DNA of 64,000 nucleotides from contig NC_134685.1 of assembly GCF_024713945.1 (NCBI RefSeq), positions 1,488,001 to 1,552,000 on the forward strand, written 5' to 3'. How positions within the stretch are numbered: the first letter of the stretch is position 1; each line of letters begins with the position of its first letter. The DNA comes from Dermatophagoides farinae. Taxonomy: Eukaryota > Arthropoda > Arachnida > Sarcoptiformes > Pyroglyphidae. Below the pieces are notes generated by a model, which was not told where the DNA came from, made no database searches, and saw only the letters and a list, made by a program, of their open reading frames with translations. The position numbers and the translations under genes were made by a program. Shown piece by piece: positions 51,101-63,091 of the stretch.

Positions 51101-52837
51101 TGTTACACTTCAATGGAATTATAACCGATATAAGATTGAAATAAGAATTTTTTTTTTGGCGACAAAAAAAAAGATTTCATTTTCCAGATTTCTTGGAATT
51201 ATTTGTTTTTTTTTTGTTTGACATTTGATTTTATTTTTTTTTCTGCCACATTTCTTTCGTTTCCAATCGATTGACAAGAAACACTTTTATTTTTTCTTTT
51301 TCACTTGAAATCAACATTTGAATTTCAAACGAAAAAAGAGAAAAAAATTTCACACCTAAAAAAAAGTAAACTTTCCGTTCGTTCGAATTCTTTTCTCGAT
51401 AACATTTGAATACACACACACACATATTGACAATTTGTTGTTGTTGTTGTTGTTGTTGCTTTTTTTTCCTGTCAATTTCGCAATAAAATGACCAAAAATG
51501 ATTATGATAATAGGAAAAGAACACCCGAAAAAAAATGGAAATGAAATGAAATCAAAATGGTGATATTGAGATGTTTGTGTGTGTGTGCGAAACATCACCA
51601 TCAGAATCATATTTTGTTTGGTATGTCTTTTTTTTTCTTCACCATGAATGAAAAAAAATGTAACAACAACAACAACTCACCCACACTGAATTTATTCGAC
51701 AAGAATTGGTGAGAGAGAAGAAAAAAAATGTTTTTTTAACCATGATAACGACAACAAACACAACGTATTCCAGAATGACAACTACTACTACTACTACCAT
51801 TACATAACTGAATGTGTTTTAAACAAGAAAAATTTTGACAAATTTATTAGAAGGAGAATAGTCATCATATATATATTTTGAGTGGAATTCAGATGAACAA
51901 AAAAAAAACAAACTTGAAATAATTTTCTTTCATTCAATTTTTAATGATTAATGAATGATAAAATCAATGAAATTGATTCAAATTGACAACAACAATAATA
52001 GACCATGATGATGATGATCAATATAATAATCATGTACAGGATATTGAGATAGTCCAGGTAAAACAAACACAACAACAACAACAAGATGCATATGGATAAA
52101 TGGATTATTCATGTCCATCATCATCAGAATTTATTTGTGTTGAATGCAATTGTATCTCATTATTATCATCATCATCACTTTGTATCTATGTATTGTCAAT
52201 AATATTTATGATGATGATGATGATCCAAGAAACAAAATTGATGAATCGATTTTCAGAATTGGATAGCAACAACAACCGCAACAAAAAAAAAAAAAAAAAA
52301 TTTGCCGTCATCGTGTGTATCTAATTTCAGTCGACGTTTCTCTCTCAGTTTTTTTTTTCGTTGTCAATGTTTATATCATCCACACAATCTAACCATACAT
52401 ACTGCCATTTTGTATATTTAGGTCGATTGATGATGATCATCATATCTCTATTTTTTTTATGGCTTCATTTCACACATTTAAAGTGTGAGTAATAAATGAA
52501 ATGATTATGATGATGATGAAGATAGAGGAATTTGTTAGTTTCTCTCTCAGCAATAATAATAATAAAAATAAAAAAAAAATGAAAGATTTTTTCATCGATT
52601 GCTTCAGATGATGGTGTTTGATGGCCAACATCGATATAATCGATTATCAAAATCAATATCAAAAATCATCATCCGCTTCATCGGCATATCATACACATGA
52701 TAAAAAAAACAACTGGATTCCAGAAAAAGAAAACATTTACTTTGTGTCTATGTGTGCGAGAATCGAGAATTTTTTTCTTTTTTTTGCATGAATTTGGCAA
52801 CAGTACAACAGAATAAAACACATTTTTTGACAATGAT

Positions 52838-52879
<42 letters not shown>

Positions 52880-53535
52880 TTTATAATGTAACAATTACCG
52901 TATATTATTAATGAACACCAACAACAACAACAAAAAAAAAACGAGTAAATCAACGTCATCATCATCATCATCAATTTTAATCCAGTAAAATAATATAATA
53001 TAATACCAATGACACACAGAATCAAAGAGTTGTATATTATATTCCGTTTCATTTCAAAAAAAAAAAAAAAAAAAATTTTACTTTCGCCACCATACACATG
53101 AATAAACAAACACACAACACACACATTGGTCATGATCATTTAAAATGTAATGATCATGACACCAATAACCGGCTTTTCTTTCATTTTATTTCATTAGAAA
53201 TTAAAACAGATGTGGAATCCGGTGGAAATTATAAACGGCTGTTTGACAAAAACGAAACGAAAATGATGCCGTATAATGATTAACCATATTATAAATGAAA
53301 TGAATGAATGACACACACATATGCATGGATGACATAATTTACAGTTTAGAAAACACAAAAAAAAAATCTTTTCATCATTCACTACGGTTTATTACTGAAA
53401 GTTGTCATTATTATTTTCAATGTAATATTCAATTTGTGTCGATATTGTGTTTCTTGATTTTCTTCGTTGTTGTTTTTATTTTTTTTTTTTCATTTTGATC
53501 ATCATGGAAAAAAATCTTGTTGTTGTTGTACTTGT

Positions 53536-53568
<33 letters not shown>

Positions 53569-56500
53569 ACATTAATCAGACAACAGCTGAAACAAATCTA
53601 AGAATCAAGAGAAAAATTGATGAACAAAAAAAAATCGAATGAAATCTTCACCAAACGCCCATCAGACAAATTTTCATCATCATCATCATCATCACCAAAT
53701 ACAAAATGAATGAATGATTTTATTCAATCTGTTACCGATATCAATGGCTAACAATAACAAATACAAGAAAAATAATTGAATCCGGAAGGCGGTGATAATT
53801 ATACTGTCATGATGATCATGATGATCATGATGATGGAAAAAAACCAAAAAACCAAAAAACCAGAAATCCTACCCTACTTTAATCATCTAAATGTCAAGAG
53901 AAATACCAAAAAAAAAAAAAAAAATTCTCAAGAAGAAAACAAAAAGAGAAATATATTTATTCACTCAAACTGGAATCGATTTAATTCTAGATTCTTTTTT
54001 TTTCACCGTATGAAGAATTTCCGCTCATAGACACATATATCCACAGTTCTGAACTTAACAGTGTCCATAAATTTATGCTAAATTGATTGTCAATAAGAGC
54101 GATATAATCGATGGTTTTATTTTGTTCATAAATTCATCATCATCATTTGATGATGATCAAGATGATGATGACATTGTTTGAAATCAATGAGGCATGATGG
54201 AAACAAAACAAAACGAAAAAAAAAAATTGATGAGCCAACAAATATCCAAACGAGAAAAAAAATGCAATTGCTAAAATGTATTTGGAATTAGCGAAACGAA
54301 ACAAAAAAAAAATTCGATACAGAATTGTTGGTGTTGGTGGTGATGGTGGTGGTGGTCCAATAAATAGAATGAATTTTTTCTTTCTATTTTCGTCCCACTT
54401 TTACTCTCTCTCTCTCTCTCTCTATCTCACTAAAGAAATTCTTACAGAATCTTCTTCAAAGAAAAAAAAATTCTACATCAAATCAAGCAGCATCATCAAC
54501 GACAACAACAACAACATGGATATTTGATCTGATTATTATTATTGTTGTTGTTGTTGTTATTGTTTTTTTTTCGCTACTCCTGTACAAATCATTTCAGATT
54601 TCTAGGCAACACAATACACACACACACACACACTTCAACTACTAGAACGTAAAGTGTTCATTGGAAAAAAAGCTTTAGATTCTGCATACAATGGACACGG
54701 TTCAATGATGAAGATTTTTTTTTTGGCCGTTTTGTCTTGTCTTGATGTTTTGTGTACTTTTTTTCTTATCATTTTTTTGTTGTTGTTGCTGTTCGTTCGT
54801 TCACCATAAACACATTGATGATGAATTCATATTAATTGGAATCATCGACAAGTAAAAAAAAAATTTTTTTTTGTCATCTAAAAGTTTTTAATCAGTATTC
54901 ATTCTTGTTGCTTTTTTTTGGTCAGAATAAAAAAAAGCAGATTATCAAACTTGAAAGAATATAAAATTTTCATTGATTTTCAATTCAATTTTATATCCAT
55001 GTTTCATGTAAAATGAATTTGATGAATGTTCTAATAATTCAATTTTAATTGAATTTCATTTTTTTTTTTTGGCTGTTGTATTATAAATCCACACAATATA
55101 AAAATCAAACAAGTTTTTTCCATAAACAATTCGATCGTCATATAAATGAATGAACAATCAATCAATCAATAATTGACATTGAATAATTCAATTACTGGCC
55201 ATTGTCCATGTTGATCTTTATTGTATTGATATTGATCGTTTCGATTTCAATCATTACCACTATAAATATGAAAGATATTCTATTCTGTTGTATGGCAAAC
55301 AACAGAAAAAAACAACAACAACAACAACAATCAGACAATATGATGATGAATAATAATGAAAAATCAAATAGTGATAAAACAAAGAATAAAAAACGAAAAA
55401 AACGTAAAAAGAAAAAACGAAAAGGTAAAAGTAAAACAAGCGATAAAAATAGTCAATTTTCACGATTCAAACCATCAAGAGCATCAACAGCATCAACAAC
55501 ATCCACATCATCATCATCATCATCAGCTGCATTTCGACGAACAAAAATGGCAAAAACAACAACAACAACATCAACATCAACATCAATGATGCCGACAATT
55601 AAAGGTAAAAAAATGTCCACATCTAGAACTGCACGAACTTCAATGACAATGGCAAATACTAGTCCTAAAAATAAGGTGGCAATTAGTACACCATTTCAAG
55701 ATTTAACCCATGTATTACGTGAAGTTTTATCGGAATCAGGAAAACCGATATCACCATCAAGATCAGCATCGGGTTCGGATAATAATTTTAAACATAGAAA
55801 AACACAAAGACAACGTAAAATACAGGAAATTGTTGAACAAATAACAAAAAAAGATCCCACTACTACCGATATTGATATTGAGAATGTTGTTGTTGTTGTT
55901 AATGATGGTATAATGACAAAAAAATCCATCCAACAACAACAACAACCTTTTAACAACAATGAAAAACAACAACAACAAACAGAATTGCAACAAAAAATGA
56001 TAAAAACCGTTATTATTAGTGATCCATTTATATCGAAACAACAGCGAATGATAACCGATAAAAATACGACAAATGAAGATGATGGTGGTGGTGGTGGTGG
56101 CCAAAATAATAATAATGTAGATGTTTTATTTTCACCATCGGCCATTGAAATGTTGGTAGAAATGAAACAACTTTTGATTGAACAGCTTCAACAGCAACGA
56201 AATCAAGAACAGCAACAACAACAACAACAACAACAACAACCAAAATATCAAAATCAACATGGCAAATACAAATCATATACATCGAAATCATATTAATAAA
56301 TAAAAATAAATACTATACCTACTACACACACCCACACACGTACATTGATGAATTTTGATTCTTTTAATATATATATAACAAAATTCATAATTCTTTCAAA
56401 ATATAGTAGAATTATTTCCAAATGAATGCGTGTTAACCTAATTATTCTGATTGGCTTTTCATAGCAAAAAAAAAAATGCAAGCAAAAGAAACAAATAGAA

Positions 56501-58362
56501 ATGATTGGGGGGAAGAGATAGGTTATCGAGATGATATAGATGTGGAAAGTCTTTTGGGCAAATTTTTGTTAAATAATAACATTATGAGTCAAATGTTTTT
56601 GTGTTGTTGTTGTTGTTGTTGTTGTTGTTGATGACTTATAAAAATTCCTACAGCTATTTTTTGATTGGAAAAAAATGAAACAAAACAGACAAAAAATGAA
56701 TGTGTGTGTGTGTGTTTGGTGTTGTGGACAAAAGTAAAAAACATTGGAATTTTTATTTTTTTTTTTTTTGCAAAAATTTTATTCCCAAATACATTAAGAG
56801 GTTTACTGTGAATTTATAGAAATATTTTAATTCTATATTCCGATTCAGAATAACGGATATTCTGTTTGTTTGAATGTATTTTTTTTTCATTCATCAATAT
56901 ATAATAATAATGATCTATCTGCATTTCTAATCCAATGTTTTGCATCAACATTTGGCTCATTTTCTTCAAAATTCATAAACAATTCAAAGAATTTGTCAAC
57001 AACAACAACAACAACAAAATTCTTGGAAAAATGAAATTCTAACAAAACAAAACAAAATGGCGATTTATCAATGGACGAAAAAAAAACATGATCATGAATA
57101 CAATTTGTGTGTGAAAAATAATATATTGCTGTTTGTTTGTATATACGTAAATGATATATTTTCATTCACAAAATTCATTTTGATAAACATTTTCTTAATA
57201 CACAGAGCATAGCATCATAATCAGTGAACTTGATTGAATATTTGAATTATTCAATATATGCGAATATTGAATAAATGAATGAATATAGTGGCAGTAAAAT
57301 AAAAAAAAAACATTAAGAATTTGGGCATCAAATTTATTTTGATTCTGTAAATAAATAATGACGATGGTGGTGGTGGTGGTGGTAGTAGAGAAAAAAAAGA
57401 ATAAGAATTTCATCAATTAAAAATGAGAATATTCATTAGCATGAATCAGGAGAAAACAGCAAAAAAAAAATAAATAATAATTGGCAACCATCATCATCAT
57501 TAGTAATGATAATCCAAAATCAAAATGAAGGATTTTTTTATTTTCAATTTTTTTTTCGTCATATCAAATCTGAAAATAATAACGAATAAGCAGCAGCAGC
57601 AATAGAATCAACAAACAAACAGATTAATTAGCATAAATAGTAATGGAAATTGATTTTGTGATTTTTGATTTCCATCATCATCATTTATATTATTATTATT
57701 GCTGTTTACCATTACAATTACGATTACAATTCGATTCTGATGATCAAATCAAGTGGATGAGAATATAGAATTTGATTCTCTCATTCTTTCTTTCTTTCTT
57801 TCTTTCTTTTTTTGAATGACTCTCATTGATACTGATGATGATGATGATACTAGACTGAATCTCACTATATGTAAAAGTAAATCAAAATGGATTCTATCTC
57901 AAGAGATGTTTGTTTGTGTGTGTTTGTGTGTCTAAATGCATTTACAATATATAAATAAATAATCAATCAATAAACACACACATACCGATCAATACCAATG
58001 ATTGTCAATGTCCAAATTGATACGGAAACAGCGGTCACTTGAAAAAATGGTATGATTGGACATAAAAAATGTGGAAATATCCATCTACCTAGCATATAAT
58101 TTGTATATGTGAATGGTATACAAAATAATGCCATCGTTATATCCGATATTGATAGATTGAGCAAAAATTTCCATAATTCAGTGGACACTTGTTCATTACG
58201 TAATAATATGATGATTGTTAATGCATTACTGCCCAATGAAATGAATGCCGTTGTTGAATAGATCATAATCAATATTATTTGCCATGGATAGAATGGTAAT
58301 GCTTCTAATTGTGGTTCATTATAATATGTATGTGATGAATTCATTAATTTTATTGGATCCAT
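43726..58362 (-). CDS. Class A neuropeptide-type GPCR, four coding exons
   Basis: A rhodopsin-family receptor for a peptide ligand. Exons: 58362-57986 (N terminus to TM3), 50942-50588 (TM4-TM5 and loop 3), 50306-50085 (TM6-TM7) and 44231 to 43726 or 43983 (tail). Motifs: N-glycosylation site NSS, GSNALTI (TM1), LNLSISDITM (TM2), LC before TM3, ECL2 cysteine (DDCREQF), KVIKMLVTIVVLFAMCWFPIH (TM6), AMAHSFVNPFVYC (TM7 NPxxY as NPFVY) and Cys in the proximal tail (SRCW). The splice at GAT CG|A makes the TM3 end D-R-F, not D-R-Y. Overall it resembles the NPY/tachykinin/GPR83-like branch; the ligand is unknown. The tail frame ends at 43983, but from about 44040 another frame reads like coding (DEEISLTQTQHSITT, then His/Gln/Asn runs to 43726). 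One missing base there would give about 486 residues instead of about 400. The 5.9 and 7.0 kb introns are unusually large for this window. Confidence 0.85.
45149..45180. repeat. (CA)16 microsatellite
   Basis: An uninterrupted CA dinucleotide run in GPCR intron 3. It underlies a spurious Cys/Val open frame on the minus strand. Confidence 0.9.
46150..46186. repeat. Perfect 15-bp-arm inverted repeat
   Basis: ATTTTTCATGAAGAA, an A7 spacer, then its exact complement TTCTTCATGAAAAAT. A second, imperfect AT-rich hairpin follows at about 46193-46250. Confidence 0.8.
52841..52877. repeat. (GA)18 microsatellite
   Basis: A continuous AG dinucleotide run inside GPCR intron 1. Confidence 0.9.
53129..53160. 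repeat. Perfect 12-bp-arm inverted repeat
   Basis: GTCATGATCATT, an 8-base loop, then AATGATCATGAC. Each arm itself contains the palindrome ATGATCAT. Confidence 0.8.
55208..56296 (+). CDS. Unrecognised basic, low-complexity protein with N-terminal membrane anchor
   Basis: No family recognised. ATG 55208 gives 362 residues in a single exon. An N-terminal hydrophobic segment of about 20 residues (LIFIVLILIVSISIITTI) is followed by CCMANNRKK, so it may be a signal-anchor. A strongly basic stretch (KKRKKRKKKKRKGK) and a Ser/Thr-rich region come next. Between residues about 155 and 225 lies the most ordinary sequence (FQDLTHVLREVLSESGKPISP, then IQEIVEQITKKDP), which may form short helices. Near the C terminus SPSAIEMLVEMKQLLIEQLQQQ suggests a coiled coil that fades into a Gln run. 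It sits wholly within intron 1 of the minus-strand GPCR. The long open frame and the two non-repetitive helical islands argue for a real gene; an exon of a larger gene is also possible. Confidence 0.5.
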   Translation: MLIFIVLILIVSISIITTINMKDILFCCMANNRKKQQQQQQSDNMMMNNNEKSNSDKTKNKKRKKRKKKKRKGKSKTSDKNSQFSRFKPSRASTASTTSTSSSSSSAAFRRTKMAKTTTTTSTSTSMMPTIKGKKMSTSRTARTSMTMANTSPKNKVAISTPFQDLTHVLREVLSESGKPISPSRSASGSDNNFKHRKTQRQRKIQEIVEQITKKDPTTTDIDIENVVVVVNDGIMTKKSIQQQQQPFNNNEKQQQQTELQQKMIKTVIISDPFISKQQRMITDKNTTNEDDGGGGGGQNNNNVDVLFSPSAIEMLVEMKQLLIEQLQQQRNQEQQQQQQQQQQPKYQNQHGKYKSYTSKSY

Positions 58363-58676
58363 GATGATGATGATGATGACAATGATGAATTTTTGGATAG
58401 AATCGAAATTATTTTTTTTTTTTTTTGGAATCACGTAATACACCAAAAAAAAATCGGGATAATGAAAATTTGATTTTTCACAAATCAAATTTCTGTTCGT
58501 GTGTGTGTGCGTGTGCGTGTGTGTGTGAGTTTCAATGTTTGTTGTTGAAAATTAGGCAAAAAAAAATTTTTTGTAAAATGGCATCAGCAGTGAAAATATT
58601 TCACACTTTTTTTTGTCGTTATTTCGTTTATTCTGCACTTACACATTGACAAAATTACATCAAAACACACTACAGA

Positions 58677-58680
<4 letters not shown>

Positions 58681-58712
<32 letters not shown>
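58681..58712. repeat. (CA)16 microsatellite
   Basis: An uninterrupted CA run, followed by more interrupted CA at 58813-58834. Confidence 0.9.
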
Positions 58713-58719
<7 letters not shown>

Positions 58720-61272
58720 GCCAAAATGTTATAATTGAAACTTTTTTTTTTGTTCTGATGAAGCCGGTTATATTAAAATGAAATGAAAAGTTACGTTCTA
58801 AACAATCAAATTCGCACACATACACACACACACACGGTTGTTTGCTTGGCAAAAAAAAAAAAAAAAAATTTTTTCTTCTTCACATGGTTGTAGGGTTTTT
58901 CCTTTGAATCACAGGCAGAAAACTATTATGATGATTTGAACTTGTCAATCACACACACATACACAAACACACACACACAAACATACCGATGTAATTAAAT
59001 AAACAAAACAAACGAATGATGAAAAGAAAAGAAAAAAAAAGTTTTTATTTTTGATTTGCCAACACTGAATATATTGATAATTTAAAGATGTGTTTGTGTG
59101 GGTTTTTGTGGTTGATTCAATAAATAGAAAAAAAAATTCGATAATCAATCAATTCGATGATGATTGAATTTGGGCAAAAGTAATCAAAGAAAAAAGAAAA
59201 AAAACCGAGAAATTACAATTGATGATGTGATGAAAGAAAAACAAACGGCAATTGTAGAAAAAAAAATCGACACAGATTCATTTTCAATCATTCAACAATT
59301 GCAAGACGAATATATGAAAAAAAAATCGAAACAATTGTAATATTCCACAATGAATTATAAATGATTGAATCAATACAATACATACACATCCGAATACACA
59401 AACACACAAATTGAGAATTTATAGAAATGAATTTCATTTCTATCCAGTGTGTGTGTGTGTGTAGATTTTATTAGATCCAAGCTGAAAATATGGGAAGAAA
59501 AATAAACAAAAAAAAAATTCTTTTTTTTTGGATTTTTAATCAATCAAAATAAACACTGGATTCTAAGAAAAGACAACCAAAAAAAAAAAAAAAAAAACAT
59601 TGGAAATATTGATTTTTCTCTATGTTCTCTGTGGGATGATGAAATATTTGGAATAATTTTTTTTTCCTATTTATTCGCACTCAAATTCACAGCTTGAAGT
59701 AAAAAAAAAATTTTTTACATAGCGATGATGCTGATGATGATGATGATTGTAATCAATCAATCGATGAATCGAGCAAGCGATCGATTGATTGATTGATTGA
59801 TTGAATGATGATGATGATGATGATGAAACTGACAACAGAAATAACGATGATTAAATTATTTGCCACAAACAGAAAAAAACACACACAAAAAAATTGTGAA
59901 TTGATGATGATGATGATTAGATTTACAACGATATTTCCGTAATTCCAAAAAATAAAAAAAAATGAAAATTCACAGGAATTTGAATTTCGGATGATAGTTG
60001 TTGTTGTTGTTGTTCAATAAGTGATTCTATCCAAATTGGTAGCCAAACATATACTGATCGGTAAGAAAAGAATCATTTTGTTCTTCTTTTCATTTTTTTT
60101 TCAAATACCGAATGATGTGCACAAATGGAGAATGCGCTTATCACACCACCACCGCCACCACCACCAATATATTCTACAAGTATACACATAGTATATACTG
60201 ATATACAACAGTGATATCTCGGTTAACAAATAATAATAAAAAAAAAATCCAATAATCCATTGCAGGCCATTCACAATAAACAATAATCGTTAACATCGTA
60301 TACACATGCGTCCAAACGAATCATTATCATTCTTTATATCAAGAATTTGATTCCAAAAGCGGAAACAGAATCATTATCATTGAAAATAAACAATCAAAAA
60401 AAAAAAATCAAAAATTATCGTTTCCAGGTGTTAAAATATTCATCATCATCATCATCATTATTGCAACATCAACAAATGGTAATATTTTCACAATGATATC
60501 GTCGGTAATTTTAAATTCAAGACAAAAAAAAACGGAAAAATCACCATTGCATCATCGTATTTTTATCGTTCGTCATCGTTTTCGCAAACAAAATTCTTAA
60601 TGTTTCGTTATATTTAAATTTCTTTCTCTCTCTTTCTCTATCTATCTAGTTTTTCCCTTGTGTGTGTGTGTGTGTGTGCGAAATGGAAAATTTATTTCAA
60701 TTTTCTTTCTTTCTTTCTTTCTTACTATTTTTTTGCTCATTATTTTTATACGTTTTGGCAAACTTTGTTTTGGCCAAAACCGTTATGTTGATGTTTTTTT
60801 TTCATTTCTTCTTCTTCTTGTTCCATATGGATTCATTTCATTCGCAAATAAACACACACACATCATGTACATCATCATGTGGATGAATGAAATCAGCATC
60901 AATGGCTTTTGAGAAAATTGATAATTTTCCACCCACACACACCCACCTACTTATTCACTCATATTCTATTCTATTCTTTTGCAAATGAATGTTGAAATGC
61001 TTATTATACACGCACACAACGACGACAACAACAACAACAACAACGACAACATTTTCTCATCATCATCATAATAATAATAATCATTATTCTGTGTGTGTGT
61101 GTGTGTGTTTATTACCACCCAAAGAATATATTCGTGTTTGTGTGTTTAAAACTTTTTTTTTTCTTCTTCTTCTTCTTCTTCTTCATTATTTCAATGATTT
61201 TTGATGTTGCATCAACAGCAAAAATAAGAAAAAAAGAAAGAAAAACTATTTGGTAAGAATAATTCCATCTTG

Positions 61273-61312
<40 letters not shown>
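61273..61312. repeat. (CAA)13 microsatellite
   Basis: A perfect trinucleotide run. It makes poly-Thr or poly-Val open frames on the two strands that are not genes. Confidence 0.9.
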
Positions 61313-62400
61313 CGAGAACGACAACAACAATAACAACTACTGATAAATATATAGAGAGAATATGTTCATTCAACAGCAATAAACAAAAATTCAATGACAA
61401 AAAAAAAAAAAAATTCCAACCAAAGTCAATAAAAGAAATAAATAAAAAAAAAAATTTCAAAATGCCAAAAATCGATTCATTGAATTCATTCAGAGCTAGA
61501 AAAAAAAATTCATAGAATTTCAGTGGCAACGAATTTTGCAGAAAAAAAATAGAGAGAGAAAATTTCTCATTAGAAAAAAAAAATCGGCTTTACAACCCGA
61601 CTCATCATTTTTGTTGAATATTTATTATCGATTTATTGTTTCTGTTGTTGTTGTTGTTGTTGCCGTCAAAATAACCGAAAAAAAATTGTTCATTCAAATG
61701 ACGGTAATCGTCATTTGGTTGTTTTTTTTCCATCATCATCATCATCGTCATCATTTTTTTTTTGGAATTTGAAATGTCATGAATTTTGGTTTTAATTGGA
61801 ATTTGAATTGTGTGTGTGTTTTTTTTTGATGATGGAAAAAAAATTCATTTTTCCCAATTTGATTTACTACTGCAATGAACATTTGACATTTTTTTTTGCA
61901 GCAAATTGAAATTGTTGTGAATTGAATTAATTTGATTTTGATTTTTTTTTTGTTGGCCAAACGAATTTCGGTCGCTACACAGTGGACGGAAATCCACTAC
62001 TAGCAATCATCAATCAACACCATGTATGATCAAAATTCTTTCACCATTAAATCCATGGTATATATGTTTCAATAAAAATGATGATGATGATGATTGAAGA
62101 AAACGGAAGGAAGAAATTTATCATTTTTTTTGTTGTTGTTGTTGCTTGATTGTCAATATTAAACTCGGGAACAAAAAAAAAAGAAACAAACAATTGAACA
62201 TGTTCATTCGGGTGAAAAAAGTAAAAAAAAAACACAAACACACAGACACAGACACACACAAATCATATGTAAATAATCGAAAAGAATCGATCGAAAGAAA
62301 GAAAAAATGAAAAAAAAATTATTTTTTCCGATTTCTTTTCATAAACAATCCATAAATAATAAATTCCTAGTGCCATGTTGACCATTTGCCATCGACCATT

Positions 62401-62420
62401 CGTCGTCGTCGTCGTCGCCG

Positions 62421-62458
<38 letters not shown>

Positions 62459-62472
62459 GATGATGATGATGA
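62401..62472. repeat. Compound CGT / GTT / GAT microsatellite
   Basis: (CGT)6, then (TTG)13, then (ATG)n in direct succession, about 620 bp upstream of ALG1. Confidence 0.9.
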
Positions 62473-62932
62473 CGATGGGTCAAGTTTTTTTTCTCGTCAA
62501 TTTAATCGGAAAAAAATAATGACAAAAAAAATTGAAAATTGAAAATAGAAAAAAAATAGTCCTCCAGGTCCTTCCAATTGAAACATTCTATAGAATCGGA
62601 ATGGAAAATTGGATTAAAAAAAATTGGAAAAAATTGAAAGAAAAAAAAAGAATTTCACCATTTTGATGATTTTTGATGGATACATTTTTTTGCGTTTGGA
62701 ATGAATCGCCTTTTGGCAAATCTCTGATGATGATGATGGTGGCAAATGTTCGGTTATTATTTTTTTGTTGCAGCTTATTCGTGAGAATTAGAAGAAGAAA
62801 AAAAAATTGACAAATTGAATGTAAACATGTGCATGGTTTTAATAGACAGCGAGAGAGAGAGAACCACAACCATTTTAATTTCAAAAAAAAATTTTTTGAA
62901 AATTCTTCTTTATTATGGTGATAGATGGCGAC

Positions 62933-62940
62933 ACTAGTCC
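62933..62940 (+). promoter_or_regulatory. AGATGGCG motif upstream of ALG1
   Basis: The octamer lies 152 bp before the ALG1 ATG, in gene orientation, matching the motif 103 bp before COX11. A YY1/Pho-type role is inferred. Confidence 0.35.
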
Positions 62941-63091
62941 ACATGTTTTTCTTTAATTTTGATGATGATGATGATGATAAACAAAACAAGGCTCATTTTT
63001 TTCTCTCATGGCTAAATGATTCTTTTTGTAATTGCGTTTGTTTGTTAAATTCATCATTCATTCATTCATTCATTTTTTTTCTTTGTTGACA

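Larger units (their letters stand above)
50943..57985 (-). other. GPCR intron 1, hosting a gene on the opposite strand
   Basis: 7.04 kb from GATCG|GTATGT (57985) to TTTTTTACAG (50943). It holds a (GA)n tract at 52841-52877, the 12-bp-arm hairpin at 53129-53160, ATG, GTT and CA repeats, and the plus-strand open gene 55208-56296. Confidence 0.7.
58363..63091. other. Divergent intergenic region between the GPCR and ALG1
   Basis: No gene is seen in 4.7 kb. It has the (CA)16 run at 58681-58712, ATG/GAT and CAA/GTT repeats, a run of GATT/AATC units near 59754-59802 and many 8-18 base A or T runs. GPCR 5' UTR exons could lie here unseen. Confidence 0.55.

Noticed and set aside
52678-53139. A 153-codon minus-strand frame with Ser-Leu repeats
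   Set aside because: It is built from the GA microsatellite, A-runs and ATG repeats inside the GPCR intron.
19987-58362. The RFamide precursor and the GPCR as a ligand-receptor pair
   Set aside because: They lie 23 kb apart on opposite strands with unrelated genes between. Co-occurrence in a window is not evidence of pairing.
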